In this document: piece after piece, positions 1 through 11,700 of the stretch | Layout: each line of letters opens with the position of its first letter | Numbering within the stretch: the first letter of the stretch is position 1 | Assembly (NCBI RefSeq): GCF_050947875.1 | Contig: NW_027460412.1 | Coordinates: 372,001 to 436,000 of the forward strand | Direction of reading: 5' to 3' | Length of the DNA: 64,000 nucleotides | Source: Dermacentor variabilis | Lineage: Eukaryota; Arthropoda; Arachnida; Ixodida; Ixodidae | Notes under the pieces: generated by a model | The model's database searches: none | The model's input: only the letters and a program-made list of their open reading frames with translations | What the model was told of the DNA's origin: nothing | Translations under genes and position numbers: made by a program

Positions 1-611
1 CTTAGCACGTCGTTTGGTAGAAATCCACGTGCGCGTTCTGCCAAAAGCACTATTTGCATGCATACCTTGTGCTTTTGGAGAAAACAACGTCCGCGTCTAC
101 CAAAAGATGCATGTGCATGCTTAACAAGTGGTTTGGCACACCTCCATGCGCCGGTGCTAAAAAGAGCAGCGTGGGTGTGCCTAGCACGTCGTTTGGTAGA
201 AATCCACGTGCGCGTTCTGCCAAAAGCACCATTTGCATATATAGCTTGTGGTTTCGCAGAAAACAACGTCCGGGTCTACCAAAAGATGCATGTGTATGCT
301 TAAAAAGTGTTTTGGCACAAATCCATGCGCGGATGCTAAATAGAGCAGCATGGGCGTGCTTAGCACGTCCTTTGGTAGAAATACACGTGCGCGTTCTGCC
401 AAAAGCACCATTTGCATGTATATTTTGTTGTTTTGCAGAAAACAACGTCCGCGTCTACCAAAAGATGCATGTGCATGCTTAACAAGCGGTTTGGCACAAA
501 TCCATGCGCGGGTGCAAAAAAGACCAGCATGGGCGTGCTTAGCACGTCGTTTGGTAGAAATCCACGTGCGCGTTCTGCCAAAAGCACCATTTGCATGCAC
601 ATCTTTAGGTT
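1..611 (+). repeat. Left-edge block with TATATA-type monomers
   Basis: The block holds monomers in which the usual TTTGCATGCATATC is replaced by TTTGCATATATAGC, followed by a TTTCGCAG variant of the U2 start. The same ordered variants recur from about 8,032 to 8,525 and from 14,115 to 14,725, at a constant offset of 14,114 for the latter. The window therefore starts inside a duplicated segment, not at a natural array edge. Confidence 0.8.
238..243 (+). other. TATATA variant motif in a monomer subclass
   Basis: In a subclass of monomers the end of U1 reads GCATATATAGC in place of GCATGCATATC. Other examples lie near 4,160, 5,943, 6,482, 7,199, 8,270, 17,578, 22,232 and 37,273. The string resembles a TATA box, but no initiator, transcript or gene is linked to it. 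It is useful mainly as a marker of related monomers. The promoter reading is weak. Confidence 0.3.
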
Positions 612-901
612 TTGCAGAAAAGAACGTCCGCGTCTACCAAAAGATGCATGTGCATCCTTAACAAGTTGTTTGGCACAAATCCACGCGCAGGTGCTAAAAA
701 GAGCAGATGGACGAGATTAGCACGTCGTTTGCTAGAAATCTACGTGCGCGCTCTGCCGAAAGCACCATTTGCATCCATACCTTGTGGTTTTGCAGAAAAC
801 AACGTCCGCGTCTACCAAAGATACATGTGCACGCTTAAGTGGTTTGGCAGAAATCAATGCGCGGGTGCTAAAAAGAGCACCATGGGCGTGCTTAGCACGT
901 C

Positions 902-961
902 CTTTGGTAGAAATCCACGTGCGCGTTCTGCCAAAAGCACCATTTGCATGCATATCTTGTG
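902..961 (+). repeat. Sub-unit U1 of the monomer (60 bp)
   Basis: U1 begins with the TTTGGTAGAAATCC landmark and ends with CTTGTG. It contains CACGTG (916-921), an imperfect inverted repeat (TTTGGTAGAA with TTCTGCCAAA) and the string ATTTGCATGCAT (942-953). In consensus it aligns with U2 at about 45 of 60 positions with one gap, and with U3 at about 41 of 60 without gaps. It is therefore a diverged direct repeat of the other two units. Confidence 0.85.
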
Positions 962-1020
962 GTTTTGCAGAAAACAACGTCCGCGTCTACCAAAAGATGC
1001 ATGTGCATGCTTAACAAGTG
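962..1020 (+). repeat. Sub-unit U2 of the monomer (59 bp)
   Basis: U2 begins TTTTGCAGAAAACAACG, continues with TCTACCAAAAGATGC and ends TTAACAAGTG. Relative to U1 it lacks one base near position 25 of the unit, which is why the monomer is 179 and not 180 bp. Its consensus carries the TAA (within GCTTAACAAG) that ends most forward open frames. An imperfect inverted repeat (TTTTGCAGA with TCTACCAAAA) occupies the same place as the one in U1. Confidence 0.85.
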
Positions 1021-1080
1021 GTTTGGCACAAATCCATGCGCGGGTGCTAAAAAGACCAGCATGGGCGTGCTTATCACGTC
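1021..1080 (+). repeat. Sub-unit U3 of the monomer (60 bp)
   Basis: U3 begins TTTGGCACAAATCCATGCG and ends near TTAGCACGTC. It is the most diverged of the three units: about 41 of 60 matches to U1 and 40 of 60 to U2 in consensus. It is richer in G (19 of 60) than the others. Its own inverted repeat (GTGCTAA with TTAGCAC) lies at a different place from that of U1 and U2. In this copy the right arm is mutated to TTATCAC. Confidence 0.8.
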
Positions 1081-2930
1081 GCTTGGTAGAAATCCAAGTG
1101 CGCGTTCTGCCAAAAGCACCATTTGCATGCATATCTTGTGGTTTTGCCCAAAAGAACGTCCACGTCTACCAAAAGATGCATGTGCATGCTTAACAAGTAG
1201 TTGGCCACAAATCCATGCGCGGGTGCTAAAAAGAGCAGCCTAGGCACCCTTAGCACGTTGTTTGGTAGAAATCCACGTGCGCGTTCTGCCAAAACCACCA
1301 TTTGCATGCATATCTTGTGGTTTTGCAGAAAACAACGTCCGCGTCTACCAAAAGATACATGTGCATGCTTAACAAGTGGTTTGGCACAATTTCCATGCGC
1401 GGGTGCTAAAAAGAGCAGCATGGGCGTGCTTAGCACGTCATTTGGTAGAAATCCACGTGCCCGTTCGTCCAAAAGCACCATTTGCATCCATACCTTGTGG
1501 TTTTGGAGAAAACAACGTCCGCGTCTACCAAAAGATGCATGTGCATGCTTAACAAGTGGTTTGGCACAAATCCATGCGCGGGTGCTAAAAGGAGCAGCAT
1601 GGCCGTGCTTAGCGCGTCGTTTGGTAGAAATCCACGTGCGCGTTCTGTCAAAAGCACCATTTGCATGCATACCTTGTGGTTTTGCAGAAAACAACGTCCG
1701 CGTCTACCAAAAGATGCATGTGCATGCTTAACAAGTGGTTTGTCTCAAATCCATGCGCGGGTGCTAAAAAGAGCAGCGTGGGCGTGCTTAGCACGTCATT
1801 TGGTAGAAATCCACGTGCCCGTTCTGCCAAAAGCACCATTTGCATGCATACCTTGTGGTTTTGCAGATAACAACGTCCGCGTCTGGCAAAAGATGCATGT
1901 GCATGCTTAACAAGTGGTTTGGCACAAATCCATGCGCGGGTGCTAAAAAGAGCAGCATGGGCGTGCTTAGCACGTCCTTCGGCAGAAATCCACGTGAGCG
2001 TTCTGCCAAAAGCACCATTTGCATGCATATCTTGTGGTTTTGCAGAAAACAACGTCCGCGTCTACAAAAAGATGCATGTGCATGCTTAACAAGTGGTTTG
2101 GCACAAATCCATGCGCGGGTGCTAAAAAGAGCAGCATGGGTGCGCTTAGCACGTTGTTTGGTAGAAATCCACGTGCGCGTTCTGCCAAAAGCACCATTTG
2201 CATGCATATCTTGTGGTTTTGCAGAAAACAACGTCCGCGTCTACCAAAAGATACATGTGCATGCTTAACAAGTGGTTTGGCACAAATCGATGCTCGGGTG
2301 CTAAAAAGAGCAGCATGGGCGTGCTTAGCACGTCCTTTGGTAGAAATACACGTGCGCGTTCTGCCAAAAGCACCATTTGCATGCATATTTTGTTGTTTTG
2401 CAGAAAACAACGTCCGCGTCTACCAAAAGATGCATGTGCATGCTTAACAAGTGGTTTGGCACAAATCCATGCGCGGGTGCAAAAAAGAGCAGCATGGGCG
2501 TGCTTAGCACGTCGTTTGGTAGAAATCCACGTGCGCGTTCTGCGAAAAGCACCATTTGCATGCATATCTTGTGGTTTTGCAGAAAAGAACGTCCGCGTCT
2601 ACCAAAAGATGCATGTGCACGCTTAACAAGTGGTTTGGCACAAATCCATGCGCGGGTGCTAAAAAGAGATAGGCGTGCTTAGCACGTTGTTTGGTAGAAA
2701 TCCACGTGCGCGTTCTGCCAAAAGCACCATTTGCATGCATATCTTGTGGTTTTGCAGAAAACAGCGTCCGCGTCTACCAAAAGATGCATGTGCATGCTTA
2801 ACAAGTGGTTTGGCACAAATCCATGCGCGGGTGCTAAAAAGAGCACCATGGGCGTGCTTAGCACGTCCTTTGGTAGAAATCCACGTGCGCATTCTGCCAA
2901 AAGCACCATTTGCGTGCACATCTTTAGGTT

Positions 2931-5700
2931 TTGCAGAAAAGAACGTCCGCGTCTACCAAAAGATGCATGTGCATGCTTAACAAGTGGTTTGGCACAAATC
3001 CACGCGCAGGTGCTAAAAAGAGCAGATGGACGAGATTAGCACGTCGTTTGCTAGAAATCTACGTGCGCGCTCTGCCAAAAGCAACATTTGCATCCATACC
3101 TTGTGGTTTTGCAGAAAACAACGTCCGCGTCTACCAAAGATACATGTGCACGCTTAAGTGGTTTGGCAGAAATCAATGCGCGGGTGCTAAAAAGAGCACC
3201 ATGGGCGTGCTTAGCACGTCCTTTGGTAGAAATCCACGTGCGCATTCTGCCAAAAGCACCATTTGCGTGCATATCTTGTGGTTTTGCAGAAAACAACGTC
3301 CGCGTCTACCAAAAGATACATGTGCATGCTTAACAAGTGGTTTGGCACAAATCCATGCGCGGGTGCTAAAAAGAGCTGCATGGGCGTGCTTGGCACTTCA
3401 TTTGGTAGAAATCCACGTGCCCGTTCTGCCAAAAGCACCATTTGCATGCATACCTTGTGGTTTTGGAGAAAACAACGTCCGCATCTACGAAAAGCTGCAT
3501 GTGCATGCTTAACAAGTGGTTTGGCACAAATCCATGCGCGGGTGCTAAAAAGAGCAGCATGGGCGTGCTTAGCACATCGTTTGGTAGAAATCCACGTGCG
3601 CGTTCTGCCAAAAGCACCATTTATTTGCATGCATATCTTGTCGTTTTGCAGAAAACAACGTCTGCGTCTACCAAAAGATGCATGTGCATGCTTAACAAGT
3701 GGTTTGGCACAAATCCATGCGCGGGTGCTAAAAAGAACAGCATGGGTGTGCTTAGCAGCACATTTGGTAGAAATCCACGTGCGCGTTCTGCCAAAAGCAC
3801 CATTTGCATGCATACCTTGTGGTTTTGCAGAAAACAACGTCCGCGTCTACCAAAACATGCATGTGCATGCTTAACAAGTGGTTTGGCACAAATCCATGCG
3901 CGGTTGCTAAAAAGAGCAGCATGGGCGTGCTTAGCACGTCGTTTGGTAGAAATCCACGTGCGCTTTCTTCCAAAAGCACCATTTGCATTCACATCTTCTG
4001 GTTTTGCAGAAAACAACGTCCGCGTCTACCAAAGATACATGTGCATGCTTAAGTGGTTGGGCACAAATCCATGCGCGGGTGCTAAAAAGAGCAGCATGGG
4101 CATCCTTAGCACGTTGTTTGGTAGAAATCCAGGTGCCCGTTCTGCCAAAAGCACCATTTGCATATATAGCTTGTGGTTTCGCAGAAAACAACGTCCGGGT
4201 CTACCAAAAGATGCATGTGCATGCTTAAAAAGTGTTTTGGCACAAATCCATGCGTGGGTGCTAAAAAGAGCAGCGTGGCCGTGCTTTGCACGTCGTTTGG
4301 TAGAAATCCACGTGCGCGTACTGCTAAAAGCACAATTTGCATGCATATCTTATGGTTTTGCAGAAAACAACGTCTTCGTCTACCAAAAGATGCATGTGCA
4401 TGCTTAAAAAGTGTTTTGGCAGAAATCCATGCGCGGGTGCTAAAAAGAGCAGCATGGGCGTGCTTAGCACGTCGTTTGGAAGAAATCCACGTGCGCGTTC
4501 TGCCAAAAGCACCATTTGCATTCACATCTTCTGGTTTTGCAGAAAACAACGTCCGCGTCTACCAAAGATACATGTGCATGCTTAAGTGGTTGGGCACAAA
4601 TCCATGCGCGGGCGCTAAAAAGAGCAGCATGGGCATCCTTAGCACGTTGTTTGGTAGAAATCCACGTGCTCGTTCTGCCAAAACCACCATTTGCATGCAT
4701 ATCTTGTGGTTTTGCAGAAAACAACGTCCGCGTCTACCAAAAGATACATGTGCATGCTTAACAAGTGGTTTGGCACAAATCCATGCGAGGGTGCTAAAAA
4801 GAGCAGCATGGGCGTGCTTAGCACGTCATTTGGTAGAAATCCACGTGCCCGTTCTGCCAAAAGCACCATTTGCATCCATACCTTGTGGTTTTGGAGAAAA
4901 CAACGTCCGCGTCTACCAAAAGATGCATGTGCATGCTTAACAAGTGGTTTGGCACAAATCCATGCGCGGGTGCTAAAAAGAGCAGCATGGCCATGCTTAG
5001 CGCGTCGTTTGGTAGAAATCCACGTGCGCGTTCTGCCAAAAGCACCATTTGCATGCACATCTTTAGGTTTTGCAGAAAAACACGTCCGCGTCTACCAAAA
5101 GATGCATGTGCATGCTTAACAAGTGGTTTGGTACAAATCCACGCGCGGGTGCTAAAAAGAGCAGATGGACGAGATTAGCACGTCTTTTGGTAGAAATCCA
5201 TGTGCGCGTTCTGCCAAAAGCACCATTTGCATGCATATATTGTGGTTTTGCAGAAAACAGTGTCCGCGTCTACCAAAAGATGCATGTGCATGCTCAACAA
5301 GTGGTTTGGCACAAATTCATGCGCGGGTGCTAAAAAGACCAGCATGGCCGTGCTTAGCGCGTCGTTTGGTATAAATCCACGTGCGCGTTCTGTCAAAAGG
5401 ACCATTTGCATGCACATCTTTAGGTTTTGCAGAAAACAATGTCCGCGTCTACCAAAAGATGCATGTGCATGCTTAAAAAGTGTTTTGGCACAAATCCATG
5501 CGCGGGTGCTAAAAAGAGCAGCATGGGCGTGCTTAGCACGTCGTTTGGAAGAAATCCACGTGCGCGTTCTGCCAAAAGCACCATTTGCATTCACATCTTC
5601 TGGTTTTGCAGAAAACAACGTCCGCGTCTACCAAAGATACATGTGCATGCTTAAGTGGTTGGGCACAAATCCATGCGCGGGTGCTAAAAAGAGCAGCGTG
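2931..5700 (+). repeat. Mixed monomer block with length variants
   Basis: The block opens with a second copy of the GATGGACGAGATT / TTAAGTGG module. It contains the first 183-bp monomer (ATTT repeated at 3619-3626). Short monomers with TTAAGTGGTTGGGC follow near 4,050, 4,583 and 5,651, which share flanking variants and so look like copies of one parent. The longest open frame in the window (321 codons, 3442-4407) lies here. It exists only because the extra 4 bases and the later losses keep one frame open; I do not call it a gene. Confidence 0.7.
3619..3626 (+). repeat. 4-bp insertion defining the 183-bp monomer, type a
   Basis: Consensus CACCATTTGCAT is extended here to CACCATTTATTTGCAT, a direct duplication of ATTT consistent with replication slippage. 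The same insertion occurs near 16,671, 21,325, 24,729, 28,133, 32,965, 36,369, 47,835, 50,524, 53,747 and 60,002. Because 183 is a multiple of three, these monomers allow open frames to run on into the next repeat. Confidence 0.9.
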
Positions 5701-8700
5701 GGCGTGCTTAGCACGTCATTTGGTAGAAATCCACGTGCCCGTTCTGCCAAAAGCACCATTTGCATGCATACTTTGTGCTTTTGGAGAAAACAACGTCCGC
5801 GTCTACCAAAAGATGCATGTGCATGCTTAACAAGTGGTTTGGCACAACTCCAAGCGCCGGTGCTAAAAAGAGCAGCGTGGGTGTGCCTAGCACGTCGTTT
5901 GGTATAAATCCACGTGCGCGTTCTGCCAAAAGCACCATTTGCATATATAGCTTGTGGTTTCGCAGAAAACAACGTCCGGGTCTACCAAAAGATGCATGTG
6001 CATGCTTAAAAAGTGTTTTGGCACAAATCCATGCGCGGATGCTAAATAGAGCAACATGGGCGTGCCTAGCACGTCCTTTGGTAGAAATACACGTGCGCGT
6101 TCTGCCAAAAGCACCATTTGCATGTATATTTTGTTGTTTTGCAGAAAACAACGTCCGCGTCTACCAAAAGATGCATGTGCATGCTTAACAAGTGGTTTGG
6201 CACAAATCCATGCGCGGGTGCAAAAAAGACCAGCATGGGCGTGCTTAGCACGTCGTTTGGTAGAAATCCACGTGCGCGTTCTGCCAAAAGCACTATTTGC
6301 ATGCATACCTTGTGCTTTTGGAGAAAACAACGTCCGCGTCTACCAAAAGATGCATGCGCATGCTTAACAAGTGGTTTGGCACACCTCCATGCGCCGGTGC
6401 TAAAAAGAGCAGCGTGGGTGTGCCTAGCACGTCGTTTGGTAGAAATCCACGTGCGCGTTCTGCCAAAAGCACCATTTGCATATATAGCTTGTGGTTTCGC
6501 AGAAAACAACGTCCGGGTCTACCAAAAGATGCATGTGCATGCTTAAAAAGTGTTTTGGCACAAATTCATGCGCGGATGCTAAATAGAGCAGCATGGGCGT
6601 GCTTAGCACGTCCTTTGGTAGAAATACACGTGCGCGTTCTGCCAAAAGCACCATTTGCATGTATATTTTGTTGTTTTGCAGAAAACAACGTCCGCGTCTA
6701 CCAAAAGATGCATGTGCATGCTTAACAAGTGGTTTGGCACAAATCCATGCGCGGGTGCAAAAAAGACCAGCATGGGCGTGCTTAGCACGTCGTTTGGTAG
6801 AAATCCACGTGCCCGTTCTGCCAAAAGCACCATTTGCATCCATACCTTGTGGTTTTGGAGAAAGCAACGTCCGCGTCTACCAAAAGATGCATGTGCATGC
6901 TTAACAAGTGGTTTGGCACAAATCCATGCGCGGGTGCTAAAAAGAGCAGCATGGCCGTGCTTAGCGCGTCGTTTGGTAGAAATCCACGTGCGCGTTCTGC
7001 CAAAAGCACCATTTGCATGCACATCTTTGGGTTTTGCAGAAAACAACGTCCGCGTCTACCAAAAGATGCATGTGCATGCTTAACAAGTGGTTTGGTACAA
7101 ATCCACGCGCGGGTGCTAAAAAGAGCAGATGGACGAGATTATCACGTCTTTTGGTAGAAGTCCATGTGCGCGTTCTGCCAAAAACACCATTTGCATATAT
7201 AGCTTGTGGTTTCGCAGAAAACAACGTCCGGGTCTACCAAAAGATGCATGTGCGTGCTTAAAAAGTGTTTTGGCACAAATCCATGCGCGGGTGCTAAAAA
7301 GAGCAGCATTGGCGTGCTTAGCACGTCGTTTGGAAGAAATCCACGTGCGCGTTCTGCCAAAAGCACCATTTGCATTCACATCTTCTGGTTTTGCAGAAAA
7401 CAACGTCCGCGTCTACCAAAAGATGCATGTGCATGCTTAACAAGTGGTTTGTCTCAAATCCATGCGCGGGTGCTAAAAAGAGTAGCGTGGGCGTGCTTAG
7501 CACGTCATTTGGTAGAAATCCACGTGCCCGTTCTGCCAAAAGCACCATTTGCATGCATACATGTGCTTTTGGAGAAAACAACGTCCGCGTCTACCAAAAG
7601 ATGCATGTGCATGCTTAACAAGTGGTTTGGCACAACTCCAAGCGCCGGTGCTAAAAAGAGCAGCGTGGGTGTGCCTAGCACGTCGTTTGGTAGAAATCCA
7701 CGTGCGCGTTCTGCCAAAAGCACCATTTGCATATATAGCTTGTGGTTTCGCAGAAAACAACGTCCGGGTCTACCAAAAGATGCATGTACATGCTTAAAAA
7801 GTGTTTTGGCACAAATCCATGCACGGATGCTAAATAGAGCAGCATGGGCGTGCTTAGCACGTCCTTTGGTAGAAATACACGTGCGCGTTCTGCCAAAAGC
7901 ACTATTTGCATGTATATTTTGTTGTTTTGCAGAAAACAACGTCCGCGTCTACCAAAAGATGCATGTGCATGCTTAACAAGTGGTTTGGCACAAATGCATG
8001 CGCGGGTGCAAAAAAGACCAGCATGGGCGTGCTTAGCACGTCGTTTGGTAGAAATCCACGTGCGCGTTCTGCCAAAAGCACTATTTGCATGCATACCTTG
8101 TGCTTTTGGAGAAAACAACGTCCGCGTCTACCAAAAGATGCATGTGCATGCTTAACAAGTGGTTTGGCACACCTCCATGCGCCGGTGCTAAAAAGAGCAG
8201 CGTGGGTGTGCCTAGCACGTCGTTTGGTAGAAATCCACGTGCGCGTTCTGCCAAAAGCACCATTTGCATATATAGCTTGTGGTTTCGCAGAAAACAACGT
8301 CCGGGTCTACCAAAAGATGCATGTGTATGCTTAAAAAGTGTTTTGGCACAAATCCATGCGCGGATGCTAAATAGAGCAGCATGGGCGTGCTTAGCACGTC
8401 CTTTGGTAGAAATACACGTGCGCGTTCTGCCAAAAGCACCATTTGCATGTATATTTTGTTGTTTTGCAGAAAACAACGTCCGCGTCTACCAAAAGATGCA
8501 TGTGCATGCTTAACAAGTGGTTTGGCACAACTCCAAGCGCCGGTGCTAAAAAGAGCAGCGTGGGTGTGCCTAGCACGTCGTTTGGTAGAAATCCACGTGC
8601 GCGTTCTGCCAAAAGCACCATTTGCATATATAGCTCGTGGTTTCGCAGAAAACAACGTCCGGGTCTACCAAAAGATGCATGTGCATGCTTAAAAAGTGTT

Positions 8701-11700
8701 TTGGCACAAATCCATGCGCGGATGCTAAATAGAGCAACATGGGCGTGCTTAGCACGTCCTTTGGTAGAAATACACGTGCGCGTTCTGCCAAAAGCACCAT
8801 TTGCATGTATATTTTGTTGTTTTGCAGAAAACAACGTCCGCGTCTACCAAAAGATGCATGTGCATGCTTAACAAGTGGTTTGGCACAAATCCATGCGCGG
8901 GTGCAAAAAAGACAAGCATGGGCGTGCTTAGCACGTCGTTTGGTAGAAATCCACGTGCGCGTTCTGCCAAAAGCACTATTTGCATGCATACCTTGTGCTT
9001 TTGGAGAAAACAACGTCCGCGTCTACCAAAAGATGCATGCGCATGCTTAACAAGTGGTTTGGCACACCTCCATGCGCCGGTGCTAAAAAGAGCAGCGTGG
9101 GTGTGCCTAGCACGTCGTTTGGTAGAAATCCACGTGCGCGTTCTGCCAAAAGCACCATTTGCATATATAGCTTGTGGTTTCGCAGAAAACAACGTCCGGG
9201 TCTACCAAAAGATGCATGTGCATGCTTAAAAAGTGTTTTGGCACAAATTCATGCGCGGATGCTAAATAGAGCAGCATGGGCTTGCTTAGCACGTCCTTTG
9301 GTAGAAATACACGTGCGCGTTCTGCCAAAAGCACCATTTGCATGTATATTTTGTTGTTTTGCAGAAAACAACGTCCGCGTCTACCAAAAGATGCATGTGC
9401 ATGCTTAACAAGTGGTTTGGCACAAATCCATGCGCGGGTGCAAAAAAGACCAGCATGGGCGTGCTTAGCACGTCGTTTGGTAGAAATCCACGTGCCCGTT
9501 CTGCCAAAAGCACCATTTGCATCCATACCTTGTGGTTTTGGAGAAAACAACGTCCGCGTCTACCAAAAGATGCATGTGCATGCTTAACAAGTGGTTTGGC
9601 ACAAATCCATGCGCGGGTGCTAAAAAGAGCAGCATGGCCGTGCTTAGCGCGTCGTTTGGTAGAAATCCACGTGCGCGTTCTGCCAAAAGCACCATTTGCA
9701 TGCACATCTTTGGGTTTTGCAGAAAACAACGTCCGCGTCTACCAAAAGATGCATGTGCATGCTTAACAAGTGGTTTGGTACAAATCCACGCGCGGGTGCT
9801 AAAAAGAGCAGATGGACGAGATTAGCACGTCTTTTGGTAGAAATCCATGTGCGCGTTCTGCCAAAAACACCATTTGCATATATAGCTTGTGGTTTCGCAG
9901 AAAACAACGTCCGGGTCTACCAAAAGATGCATGTGCGTGCTTAAAAAGTGTTTTGGCACAAATCCATGCGCGGGTGCTAAAAAGAGCAGCATGGGCGTGC
10001 TTAGCACGTCGTTTGGAAGAAATCCACGTGCGCGTTCTGCCAAAAGCACCATTTGCATTCACATCTTCTGGTTTTGCAGAAAACAACGTCCGCGTCTACC
10101 ACAAGATGCATGTGCATGCTTAACAAGTGGTTTGTCTCAAATCCATGTGCGGGTGCTAAAAAGAGTAGCGTGGGCGTGCTTAGCACGTCATTTGGTAGAA
10201 ATCCACGCGCCCGTTCTGCCAAAAGCACCATTTGCATGCATACTTTGTGCTTTTGGAGAAAACAACGTCCGCGTCTACCAAAAGATGCATGTGCATGCTT
10301 AACAAGTGGTTTGGCACAACTCCAAGCGCCAGTGCTAAAAAGAGCAGCGTGGGTGTGCCTAGCACGTCGTTTGGTAGAAATCCACGTGCGCGTTCTGCCA
10401 AAAGCACCATTTGCATATATAGCTTGTGGTTTCGCAGAAAACAACGTCCGGGTCTACCAAAAGATGCATGTGCATGCTTAAAAAGTGTTTTGGCACAAAT
10501 CCATGCGCGGATGCTAAATAGAGCAGCATGGGCGTGCTTAGCACGTCCTTTGGTAGAAATACACGTGCGCGTTCTGCCAAAAGCACCATTTGCGTGTATA
10601 TTTTGTTGTTTTGCAGAAAACAACGTCCGCGTCTACCAAAAGATGCATGTGCATGCTTAACAAGTGGTTTGGCACAACTCCAAGCGCCGGTGCTAAAAAG
10701 AGCAGCGTGGGTGTGCCTAGCACGTCGTTTGGTAGAAATCCACGTGCGCGTTCTGCCAAAAGCACCATTTGCATATATAGCTCGTGGTTTCGCAGAAAAC
10801 AACGTCCGGGTCTACCAAAAGATGCATGTGCATGCTTAAAAAGTGTTTTGGCACAAATCCATGCGCGGATGCTAAATAGAGCAACATGGGCGTGCTTAGC
10901 ACGTCCTTTGGTAGAAATACACGTGCGCGTTCTGCCAAAAGCACCATTTGCATGTATATTTTGTTGTTTTGCAGAAAACAACGTCCGCGTCTACCAAAAG
11001 ATGCATGTGCATGCTTAACAAGTGGTTTGGCACAAATCCATGCGCGGGTGCAAAAAAGACCAGCATGGGCGTGCTTAGCACGTCGTTTGGTAGAAATCCA
11101 CGTGCGGGTTCTGCCAAAAGCACTATTTGCATGCATACCTTGTGCTTTTGGAGAAAACAACGTCCGCGTCTACCAAAAGATGCATGCGCATGCTTAACAA
11201 GTGGTTTGGCACACCTCCATGCGCCGGTGCTAAAAAGAGCAGCGTGGGTGTGCCTAGCACGTCGTTTGGTAGAAATCCACGTGCGCGTTCTGCCAAAAGC
11301 ACCATTTGCATATATAGCTTGTGGTTTCGCAGAAAACAACGTCCGGGTCTACCAAAAGATGCATGTGCATGCTTAAAAAGTGTTTTGGCACAAATTCATG
11401 CGCGGATGCTAAATGGAGCAGCATGGGCGTGCTTAGCACGTCCTTTGGTAGAAATACACGTGCGCGTTCTGCCAAAAGCACCATTTGCATGTATATTTTG
11501 TTGTTTTGCAGAAAACAACGTCCGCGTCTACCAAAAGATGCACGTGCATGCTTAACAAGTGGTTTGGCACAAATCCATGCGCGGGTGCAAAAAAGACCAG
11601 CATGGGCGTGCTTAGCACGTCGTTTGGTAGAAATCCACGTGCCCGTTCTGCCAAAAGCACCATTTGCATCCATACCTTGTGGTTTTGGAGAAAACAACGT

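Larger units (their letters stand above)
902..1080 (+). repeat. Representative 179-bp monomer (U1+U2+U3)
   Basis: This copy is close to the window consensus and is used to define the phase. It runs from the TTTGGTAGAAATCC landmark to the base before the next one. It divides into three successive units of 60, 59 and 60 bp that align with one another. Its differences from consensus include C at 902 in place of G, and small changes near 1056 and 1073. The choice of monomer start is arbitrary, because a tandem array has no natural beginning; this phase was chosen because it places the three homologous sub-units intact. Confidence 0.95.
612..2930 (+). repeat. Fragment related to the 3.4-kb higher-order repeat
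   Basis: From about 612 the order of variant monomers matches the segments starting at 14,726 and 19,201. It opens with a U3 carrying GATGGACGAGATT, then a short monomer with TTAAGTGG in place of TTAACAAGTGG, then one with ATCCAAGTGCGCG. The match to the later HOR copies runs for roughly ten monomers and then gives way to other variants. A second start of the same module occurs at 2,931. I read this as a rearranged remnant of the HOR. Confidence 0.7.

Noticed and set aside
238..243. TATATA as a real promoter of a gene
   Set aside because: No gene follows, and the string is simply a variant of GCATGCATATC shared by a monomer subclass.
702..720. GATGGACGAGATT variant of U3 as an inserted foreign sequence
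   Set aside because: It aligns with the normal U3 with one base lost and three substitutions, and the flanking GTGCTAA and TTAGCAC arms are kept, so it is an ordinary diverged monomer.
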